Shown here one piece after another: positions 1 to 4,299 of a stretch of 6,838 nt of DNA. The stretch's first letter is position 1; each line of letters starts with the position of its first letter. The stretch lies in contig CATZYY010000131.1 of the NCBI GenBank assembly GCA_958426425.1, forward strand, positions 1 to 6,838, given 5' to 3'. The notes under the pieces are model-generated. The model did no database searches and was not told the origin of the DNA. It saw only the letters and a program-made list of their open reading frames with translations. Position numbers and translations under genes: made by a program. This DNA comes from an uncultured Oscillospiraceae bacterium. Lineage in GTDB: Bacteria > Bacillota > Clostridia > Oscillospirales > Oscillospiraceae.

Positions 1-752
1 AGGAGGTCCTCTCCCCCTGGATCAGCGGGGCGGAGCGGGAGATCGCGGTACTCAGCCGGGTGGGAAAGGCCACCTGCTTCCAGGTGACGGACCTTCGTCC
101 CGATGAAAAGGGCGCGCCGGTGGCGGTGCTCAGCCGCCGGGCCGTCCAGGAGCGGGCCCTGGACTTCTTTCTGGAGCACCTGATCCCCGGCAGCGTGGTA
201 TCCGCCGTAGTGACCCGGTTGGAGCGCTTCGGTGCCTTTTTGGATATCGGCTGCGGGGTGGTGGCCATGCTGCCCATGGAGTACATCTCCGTCTCCCGAA
301 TCTCCCACCCCGCTCAGCGGTTCCAAACGGGGGAGAAAATCCTGGCGGCGGTGAAATCCGTGGACCGTGACCGCCGCCGCTTCACCATGACCCACCGGGA
401 ACTGCTGGGCACCTGGATGGAAAACGCCTGCCGCTTCCGTCCCGGCGAGACGGTCCGTGGCATCGTCCGCAGCGTCAAGGACTACGGCAGCTTCGTGGAG
501 CTGACACCCAACCTCTCAGGCCTGGCCGACAGCCGGGAGGCCCTGCAGCCGGGGGACGGTGTATCCGTATACATCAAGAGCATCCGCCCCGAGCGCATGA
601 AAATCAAGCTCCAGGTCATTGAGACACTGCCGCCGCCCCAGGAGCCGGAGCCCATCCGCTACCAGATCACCGACGGGGTGCTGGAGCGGTGGGTCTACTC
701 CCCGCCGGGGTACGAGAAGGAGCCGGTGGAAACGGTATTCACTGACCCTTGA
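1..752 (+). CDS. S1 RNA-binding domain protein (30S ribosomal protein S1-like), 5'-truncated by window edge
   Basis: Two S1 (OB-fold) RNA-binding domains are visible. The first runs from about nt 180 to 410 (opens LIPGSVVSAVV, contains RFGAFLDIGCG and the conserved ISVSRISHP stretch). The second runs from about nt 435 to 623 (opens FRPGETVRGIVRSVKDYGSFVEL). Domain 2 is compact: the region between the GL turn and the closing strands is about ten residues shorter than in a standard S1 repeat. The frame is open from nt 3 with no stop, so the gene begins upstream. A GTG at nt 60 could be called as a start, but it has no Shine-Dalgarno (SD) sequence and lies inside protein-like sequence, so I treat the gene as partial. 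The family binds mRNA or structured RNA and associates with ribosomes; in clostridia such short S1 proteins are often annotated as ribosomal protein S1, but its exact role is unproven. The C-terminal ~40 residues (from PPPQEPEP) are a tail outside the S1 folds. It stops with TGA at 750-752, inside the convergent rarA gene. Confidence 0.85.
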   Translation, partial: EVLSPWISGAEREIAVLSRVGKATCFQVTDLRPDEKGAPVAVLSRRAVQERALDFFLEHLIPGSVVSAVVTRLERFGAFLDIGCGVVAMLPMEYISVSRISHPAQRFQTGEKILAAVKSVDRDRRRFTMTHRELLGTWMENACRFRPGETVRGIVRSVKDYGSFVELTPNLSGLADSREALQPGDGVSVYIKSIRPERMKIKLQVIETLPPPQEPEPIRYQITDGVLERWVYSPPGYEKEPVETVFTDP

Positions 753-2001
753 TCTTCTCCCAGTAGGCCCTTGCGGCCTGCTCGGTCTTGTTGTCGCCGT
801 AGTGGTAGTATTTCACGGTCTTCAGGGCGTCCGGCAGGTACTGCTGCCTCACCCAGTGGCCGGGGTAGCTGTGGGGATAGCGGTAGCCCTGCTCCCGCTC
901 CATGCCGGTGGAGTCGGCGTGGACGTTCTGCAGCTCCCGGGGCACGTCCCCGGTGCGGCCTGCCTTCACGTCCGCCCAGGCCGCGGAGATGCCCTCCACC
1001 ACGCTGTTGGACTTGGGGGCCGTAGCCAGCAGAATGGCCGCCTGGGCCAAAGGCAGCTGCGCCTCGGGCAGACCCAGCTGCATGGCGGTGTCCACGCAGG
1101 CCTTGACGATGCTGACCGCCTGGGGATAGGCCATGCCGATATCCTCACTGGCGGAGCACAGCAGCCGCCGGCAGGGGGTCACCAGATCTCCCGCCTCCAG
1201 AAAGCGGGCCAAATAGTGCAGCGCCGCGTCCGGGTCGCTGCCCCGCAGGGACTTCATCAGGGCAGAGGCCAGATCATACATGGCGTCGCCGCCCTTGTCA
1301 TAGCGCATGGCGCTGCGCTGTGAGAGCTGGGAAGCATCTTCCCTTGTCAGCAGAATCTCCCCGTCCCTGGGCACCGCCGCCTGGGTCAGCAGTTCCACGG
1401 CGTTGATGGCCTTGCGCACGTCGCCGCCGCAGGCGGTGGCGATCTGCCGGGGCACCCCCTCCTCCCAGGAAAGGGGCAGGGGGCTGCGCTCCTTTTCAAT
1501 GTCCAGAGCCCGGAGGACGGCGCCCTCCGCCTCCTCCGGCGGCACGGCCTTGAACTCGAACACCGTGCTGCGGGAGAGCAGGGCCCCGTACACATAGAAA
1601 TAGGGGTTCTCCGTGGTGGAGGCGATCAGGGTCAGCGACCCGTTCTCCATGAATTCCAGCAGGCTCTGCTGCTGCTTTTTGTTGAAGTACTGGATCTCGT
1701 CCAGGTACAGCAAAATCCCGCCGGGGGCCATCAACGTCCCCACGTCGGCAATGATGTCCTTCACGTCCTGCAAAGAGGCGGTGGTGGCGTTGAGCCGGTA
1801 CAGGGTTTTATGGGTCCGCTGGGCGATGATGTTGGCGATGGTGGTCTTGCCGGTGCCGGAGGGGCCGTAGAAGACCATGTTGGCCTCCGCGCCGCTCTCG
1901 ATCAGCCGCCGCAGCACGGCGCCGGGGGCAAGCAGGTGCTTCTGCCCCACCACTTCGTCCAATGTCTGAGGGCGGATTTCGTCCGCCAAGGGCCGCTGCA
2001 T
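739..2001 (-). CDS. rarA: Replication-associated recombination protein A (RarA/MgsA), AAA+ ATPase
   Basis: This is a complete 420-aa protein, close to the usual RarA length. It acts in the cytoplasm at stalled or gapped replication forks, with SSB and RecA-pathway partners in characterised bacteria. Visible AAA+ motifs in order: Walker A GPSGTGKTT (46-54), Walker B LLYLDEIQ (97-104), sensor 1 STTENP (128-133), Arg-finger region LLSRS (141-145) and sensor 2 GGDVRKA (192-198, Arg196). The C-terminal MgsA/RarA tetramerisation region follows, with RYDKGGDAMYDL (233-244), SLRGSDPDAA (251-260) and SASEDIG (283-289). After Walker B the sequence is QYFNKKQQQ rather than the HRFNKxQQD of E. coli RarA. 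The start ATG at 1999-2001 is preceded by GAGGGGAGG (2009-2017) with a 7-nt spacer, and a near-consensus promoter lies just upstream. It is divergent from nth and convergent with the S1 gene, with 14 bp of overlap and no hairpin terminator between them. Identification is firm; the in vivo role is inferred from the family. Confidence 0.95.
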   Translation of the reverse strand: MQRPLADEIRPQTLDEVVGQKHLLAPGAVLRRLIESGAEANMVFYGPSGTGKTTIANIIAQRTHKTLYRLNATTASLQDVKDIIADVGTLMAPGGILLYLDEIQYFNKKQQQSLLEFMENGSLTLIASTTENPYFYVYGALLSRSTVFEFKAVPPEEAEGAVLRALDIEKERSPLPLSWEEGVPRQIATACGGDVRKAINAVELLTQAAVPRDGEILLTREDASQLSQRSAMRYDKGGDAMYDLASALMKSLRGSDPDAALHYLARFLEAGDLVTPCRRLLCSASEDIGMAYPQAVSIVKACVDTAMQLGLPEAQLPLAQAAILLATAPKSNSVVEGISAAWADVKAGRTGDVPRELQNVHADSTGMEREQGYRYPHSYPGHWVRQQYLPDALKTVKYYHYGDNKTEQAARAYWEKIKGQ

Positions 2002-2039
2002 GGCCGCGCCTCCCCTCTCATGAAAAATTCCAGATAGGC

Positions 2040-2068
2040 ATTATAGCACACCGCCAACGGGATTTCCA
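2040..2068 (-). promoter_or_regulatory. Putative sigma-A promoter of rarA, extended -10
   Basis: Read on the minus strand, a perfect TATAAT lies at 2045-2040, preceded by TGC, giving the extended -10 TGCTATAAT. A TGGAAA box (4/6 to TTGACA) lies at 2068-2063, with an exact 17-bp spacer. Transcription would start near 2033, giving a leader of about 30 nt that contains the rarA SD sequence. This is the best-matching promoter in the window. Confidence 0.75.
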
Positions 2069-2084
2069 CCGCCGGAGCCAAACT

Positions 2085-2114
2085 TTTCCGCCCTTTCCTG
2101 GGAAAATGGCGAAA
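2085..2114. promoter_or_regulatory. Imperfect dyad between divergent rarA and nth
   Basis: An inner inverted repeat TTTCC-TG-GGAAA (2094-2105) sits inside outer arms TTT(C)CGCC (2085-2092, one extra C) and GGCGAAA (2108-2114), centred near 2099. It lies upstream of the rarA -35 box and before the nth start, where a shared operator could sit. It does not match the Firmicute LexA box (GAAC-N4-GTTC). The binding protein, if any, is unknown. The sequence here is locally T/A- and purine-rich, so chance symmetry is possible. Confidence 0.3.
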
Positions 2115-2151
2115 GGTGTTGCAAATTCCTCTGGTTTTCCGTCGGATTTTG

Positions 2152-2160
2152 TGGTATCGT
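2152..2160 (+). promoter_or_regulatory. Weak candidate extended -10 for nth
   Basis: TGGTATCGT gives a TG-N-TATNNT extended -10 (hexamer TATCGT at 2155-2160, 4/6). No convincing -35 is present at 16-18 bp. If used, transcription would start near 2166-2168, leaving a very short leader around the nth SD sequence. No better promoter is visible between the rarA promoter and nth. Confidence 0.25.
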
Positions 2161-2179
2161 GTCCGGTGAGGTGAGTGCC

Positions 2180-2824
2180 ATGATCTCCAAAGCCGCCGTG
2201 AAGCGGATCATCGAAACACTGAAGGGCATCTATCCCGACGCCCTTTGTTCCTTGCAATATGAAAAGGACTACGAGCTGCTGTTTGCCGTGCGGCTGTCGG
2301 CCCAGTGCACCGATGAGCGGGTCAACAAGGTGACGCCGGCCCTGTACGCCCGCTTCCCCACCCTGGAGAGCTTTGCCCAGGCCGACCCTAAGGAGGTGGG
2401 CGAATACATCCACTCCTGCGGATTTTTCAACGGCAAGGCCCGTGACATTGTGGCCTGCGCCCAGCAGCTGATCGAAAAGCACGGCGGCAAAGTTCCCGGC
2501 ACCATGGAGGAGCTGACCGCCCTGCCCGGCGTGGGCCGCAAGACCGCCAACCTGATTTTGGGCGACGTGTTCGGAAAAGAAGCCTACGTCTGCGACACCC
2601 ACTGCATCCGCATCACCGGCCGGCTGGGCATCACCGACGGGTCCAAGGACCCCCTCCAGGTGGAGCGGCAGCTGCGGCAGGTCATCCCACCGAAAGAGTC
2701 CAGCGACTTCTGCCACCGGATGGTGCTTTTTGGCCGGGACACCTGCACTGCCCGGTCTCCCCAGTGTGAAGGCTGTCCCCTTGCCAAGGACTGCGCCACA
2801 GCCAAGGCAAGCAAAACCAAGTGA
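2180..2824 (+). CDS. nth: Endonuclease III (DNA glycosylase/AP lyase)
   Basis: This 214-aa protein matches the usual Nth length. It excises oxidised pyrimidines and cleaves the abasic site by beta-elimination in base-excision repair. Visible features: the helix-hairpin-helix LPGVGRKTAN (115-124) with catalytic Lys121; the catalytic aspartate in VCDTH (Asp139); and a [4Fe-4S] cluster motif C-X6-C-X2-C-X5-C formed by Cys189, Cys196, Cys199 and Cys205. The N-terminal signature LLFAVRLSAQCTDERVNKV (33-51) is typical of the family. I chose ATG 2180 because GAGGTGA (2168-2174) lies 5 nt upstream. An in-frame GTG at 2159 would add seven residues, lacks an SD sequence and exceeds the usual family N-terminus. 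The gene is divergent from rarA and monocistronic, ending at a strong terminator 8 nt after its stop. Identification is firm. Confidence 0.96.
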   Translation: MISKAAVKRIIETLKGIYPDALCSLQYEKDYELLFAVRLSAQCTDERVNKVTPALYARFPTLESFAQADPKEVGEYIHSCGFFNGKARDIVACAQQLIEKHGGKVPGTMEELTALPGVGRKTANLILGDVFGKEAYVCDTHCIRITGRLGITDGSKDPLQVERQLRQVIPPKESSDFCHRMVLFGRDTCTARSPQCEGCPLAKDCATAKASKTK

Positions 2825-2832
2825 ATGTTACC

Positions 2833-2867
2833 GCCGCCCCGCGCCAAATGCGCGGGGCGGCTTTTTT
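2833..2867 (+). terminator. Strong intrinsic terminator of nth
   Basis: A perfect 12-bp stem pairs GCCGCCCCGCGC (2833-2844) with GCGCGGGGCGGC (2850-2861) across a 5-nt loop (CAAAT). Six T residues follow directly (2862-2867). It starts 8 nt after the nth stop codon and insulates the downstream cassette from nth transcription. Confidence 0.95.
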
Positions 2868-2956
2868 CTGCCAACCACCATCCAGAAAATGGGGTGCGTC
2901 ATTTCTCCGTCTCTGCGCAAAGCGGCCGGAAAGTGCTGCGCGGGCCCTTCCCAACA

Positions 2957-2978
2957 GCCGAATGGCGCGGCATTCGGC
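2957..2978 (+). promoter_or_regulatory. 8-bp hairpin overlapping the first leader repeat
   Basis: GCCGAATG (2957-2964) pairs perfectly with CATTCGGC (2971-2978) over a 6-nt loop. No T-run follows, so it is not an intrinsic terminator. It could be a DNA operator or, if transcription starts further upstream, an RNA element. Confidence 0.35.
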
Positions 2979-3032
2979 GCGCGGGGAACGACCTGTGTAG
3001 TTTTTGTGGGCACATTTACCGCGGGAGCCTCA

Positions 3033-3038
3033 TATACT
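3033..3038 (+). promoter_or_regulatory. Candidate -10 box for the three-gene cassette
   Basis: TATACT matches 5/6 of the -10 consensus. The -35 is poor: GGCACA (3009-3014) at 18 bp matches only the last three positions. Transcription would start near 3045. A small dyad TGTTG-N5-CAACA (3040-3054) overlaps the predicted start and could be an operator. Confidence 0.35.
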
Positions 3039-3077
3039 GTGTTGGAACTCAACAGCCGAAAGGCGCAAGGAGGCACT

Positions 3078-3338
3078 ATGGACGAACAGACCACCAGAAT
3101 GATACAGCAGCTCAGGGCCAATCCGGCCATGCTGCAATCTCTCATGCAGTCCCAGGACGGGCAGGCCCTGCTGCGGATGCTCTCCGCCGGTGACCAGGGG
3201 GCCTCCCTCCAGCGGGCGGCCCAGTCCGCCGCCAAGGGCAATCCGGCGGAGATGATGCGGATGATGAACCAGGTGATGAAAAGCCCCGCCGGGGCGGAAC
3301 TGGTCCAGCGGATCAACCAGAGCATAAAGGGGAAATAA
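3078..3338 (+). CDS. Small Met-rich helical protein with internal duplication, unknown function
   Basis: This 86-aa protein has no signal peptide or membrane segment, so it is predicted to be cytoplasmic and mostly helical. I do not recognise a named family. Residues 15-35 and 55-79 form an internal repeat: M-x3-L-M-x-S-x2-G-x2-L-x3-L at 18-35 matches M-x3-V-M-x-S-x2-G-x2-L-x3-I at 62-79, each introduced by NPA (15-17 and 55-57). The linker (36-54) is Ala/Gln/Ser-rich. Ten of the 86 residues are Met. The style recalls STI1-type Met-rich helical modules of eukaryotic co-chaperones, but that is resemblance only. The start ATG is supported by AAGGAGG (3067-3073) 4 nt upstream; the same frame is open further upstream, but without a ribosome-binding site or protein-like composition. 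It is the first gene of a three-gene unit, 21 nt before the next start. Confidence 0.85.
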   Translation: MDEQTTRMIQQLRANPAMLQSLMQSQDGQALLRMLSAGDQGASLQRAAQSAAKGNPAEMMRMMNQVMKSPAGAELVQRINQSIKGK

Positions 3339-3359
3339 TCGGAGGAAGGTGGCGCGGGC

Positions 3360-3779
3360 GTGGCCGAATTCGACGAAAAACTCAATGCGCTGCTGTCCAA
3401 CCCGGACAGCATGGCCCAGATTATGCGGCTGGCCCAATCCCTCTCCGGCGATACGGAAGGCGGCAGCGGACAGGAATCCCAGAAGCATCACCAGCAGGAG
3501 CATCATCAGCAGGAACATCAGCACCACCAGGAACCGCCCCAAAGCAGCGCCGACCTGCTCTCCTCCCTGACCGGAGGGGTGGACCCCAAGCTGCTGATGC
3601 GGCTGCTGCCTCTGGTCCAGGAGCTGGGCGGACAGCGGGACTCCAATGCCCGTGCTCTGCTGTACGCCCTGCGGCCCTACCTAAAGCCGGAGCGGCAGGA
3701 GAAGGTGGAGCGGGCTCTGCAGCTGGCGCGGCTGTTTCATATTGGAAAAAAATTCCTGTCCGGATGGGAGGGGCTGTAA
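3360..3779 (+). CDS. Conserved-looking hypothetical protein with His/Gln linker, unknown function
   Basis: This 139-aa protein starts at GTG 3360. The likely SD is AAGGTGG (3346-3352), 7 nt upstream; a better GGAGG (3341-3345) is 14 nt away, which is long. The next in-frame ATG (codon 18) would remove the N-terminal motif. Three parts are visible: an N-terminal helical motif with NPDSMAQIMRLAQSL (14-28), resembling the Met-rich motif of the preceding protein; a low-complexity linker (29-63) with His/Gln/Glu repeats at 43-58; and a C-terminal helical domain (64-139) with DPKLLMRLLPLVQELG (75-90), ALRPYLKPERQEKVERALQL (103-122) and a basic end HIGKKF. There is no signal peptide or clear transmembrane segment. 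From memory, the ALxPYL...R..KV.rA pattern recurs in clostridial hypothetical proteins; I know no assigned function. The stop is 3 nt before the next ATG, suggesting translational coupling. Confidence 0.82.
   Translation: MAEFDEKLNALLSNPDSMAQIMRLAQSLSGDTEGGSGQESQKHHQQEHHQQEHQHHQEPPQSSADLLSSLTGGVDPKLLMRLLPLVQELGGQRDSNARALLYALRPYLKPERQEKVERALQLARLFHIGKKFLSGWEGL
3486..3533 (+). repeat. Imperfect 15-nt tandem repeat encoding HHQQE units
   Basis: Units at 3486-3500, 3501-3515 and 3516-3533 encode HHQQE, HHQQE and HQHHQE. The DNA copies differ mainly at third codon positions, and the last unit is 3 nt longer. Such an array can change in length by slippage while keeping the frame. It makes the His-rich linker of the 139-aa protein (residues 43-58). 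Confidence 0.8.
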
Positions 3780-3782
3780 GGG

Positions 3783-4244
3783 ATGTATAACCGTTACCTG
3801 CGCAACGATGACGGCTCCTATACCCGCATCCCCGAGGAGGAAACGCCCCGCCGCCCGTCACAAAACCAGCCGCCCACCGGCCGGGAGCCCCAGGGGGAAC
3901 AGGGCCGCCGCAATCCGAGCGGCCCCGGCGGTGGACAGGACTCCCGCGACGGCCGCGCCAAGGAGGGCCATGACCACTTCGATCAAGACCGCCAGGAGGA
4001 CCGCTATAGCGGTACCCACTCCGACGGCGGCTTCTGGGAGAGCGGCCCCTTTGACCCTCCCCCGTCCTTCGGCGGAGACCGGGGCGACGGGCTGACGGGC
4101 TTTCTGCGCCACTTCCTGGACAGATGGCATCTGGACAGCGTGGATACCGGGGACCTGCTGCTTCTGGGATTGCTGTTCTTCCTGTTCCGGGAGGACGCCG
4201 ACGAGGAGCTGCTGGTGGCCCTGGGGTTGCTGCTGATTCTGTAA
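3783..4244 (+). CDS. Hypothetical protein with disordered polar body and hydrophobic C-terminus
   Basis: This 153-aa protein starts at ATG 3783, supported by GGGAGGGG (3766-3773) 9 nt upstream; it begins 3 nt after the preceding stop. It opens with MYNRYLRNDDGSYTRIPEEE, a compact aromatic/acidic motif that I recall from clostridial hypothetical proteins. Residues ~20-105 are rich in Pro, Gly, Arg, Gln, Asp and Ser and look disordered. A short amphipathic part follows (FLRHFLDRWHLDSVDTGD, 107-124). The extreme C-terminus has two 11-residue hydrophobic blocks, LLLLGLLFFLF (125-135) and LLVALGLLLIL (143-153), split by acidic REDADEE (136-142). Each block is too short for a normal membrane-spanning helix, so a hairpin dipping into the membrane or a packed helical pair is more likely than two transmembrane passes. 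Function is unknown. It is the last gene before a bidirectional terminator. Confidence 0.82.
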   Translation: MYNRYLRNDDGSYTRIPEEETPRRPSQNQPPTGREPQGEQGRRNPSGPGGGQDSRDGRAKEGHDHFDQDRQEDRYSGTHSDGGFWESGPFDPPPSFGGDRGDGLTGFLRHFLDRWHLDSVDTGDLLLLGLLFFLFREDADEELLVALGLLLIL

Positions 4245-4263
4245 GATGCGGAGATGCGCAAAA

Positions 4264-4294
4264 AAGCGGAGGCCAACGCCTCCGCTTCTTTTTT
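4264..4294. terminator. Bidirectional intrinsic terminator between convergent units
   Basis: A 10-bp stem pairs AAGCGGAGGC (4264-4273) with GCCTCCGCTT (4278-4287) over a CAAC loop. On the plus strand it is followed by C and six T residues (4289-4294). On the minus strand the A-run at 4260-4265 supplies a U-tract. It lies 20 nt after the stop of the 153-aa gene and just past the stop (4300-4302) of the minus-strand 250-aa gene, so it serves both. Confidence 0.92.
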
Positions 4295-4299
4295 GGGGG

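Larger units (their letters stand above)
2868..3066 (+). other. Leader/intergenic region upstream of the three-gene cassette
   Basis: These 199 nt separate the nth terminator from the SD of the next gene. No protein-like ORF is convincing here, and I recognise no riboswitch or tRNA-like fold. It holds a 17-nt direct repeat, an 8-bp hairpin around the first copy, and a -10-like TATACT. The length is greater than a simple promoter needs. Confidence 0.5.
2952..3066 (+). repeat. 17-nt direct repeat pair in the cassette leader
   Basis: CAACAGCCGAATGGCGC (2952-2968) and CAACAGCCGAAAGGCGC (3050-3066) differ at one base (T/A) and start 98 bp apart. The second copy directly abuts the AAGGAGG ribosome-binding site of the 86-aa gene and can fold GCC-GAAA-GGC (3055-3064). 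The first copy lies in a longer hairpin. Confidence 0.7.

Noticed and set aside
60..62. GTG as true start of the S1 gene
   Set aside because: The frame is open to the window edge with protein-like sequence upstream and there is no ribosome-binding site at the right distance; the AGGAGG at 1-6 is far too distant.
702..712. CCCC-GCC-GGGG hairpin near the end of the S1 gene as a terminator
   Set aside because: The stem is only 4 bp with a 3-nt loop, lies within the coding sequence and is not followed by T residues.
619..1323. 234-codon plus-strand open frame over the S1 end and rarA
   Set aside because: It lies antisense to the conserved C-terminal domain of RarA and has typical shadow composition (Gly/Val/His/Gln-rich), with no recognisable fold or start signal.
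2159..2179. Upstream GTG start for nth adding seven residues
   Set aside because: No SD sequence precedes it, and ATG 2180 has a well-spaced GAGGTGA and the family-typical N-terminus.
2018..2716. 232-codon minus-strand open frame opposite nth
   Set aside because: It is antisense to the catalytic core of endonuclease III and continues across the rarA promoter; no ribosome-binding site and no domain.
2957..2978. Hairpin in the leader as an intrinsic terminator or attenuator
   Set aside because: No T-run follows the stem and no alternative pairing partner or leader peptide is evident.
2730..3077. N-terminal extension of the 86-aa gene starting inside nth
   Set aside because: The frame happens to be open through the nth end, a strong terminator and the leader. 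The extension is not protein-like, and ATG 3078 has a clear SD sequence.
3421..4276. Minus-strand open frames opposite the three-gene cassette
   Set aside because: They are antisense to genes with good ribosome-binding sites and coherent protein features; their translations are Arg/Ala/Pro-rich shadows.
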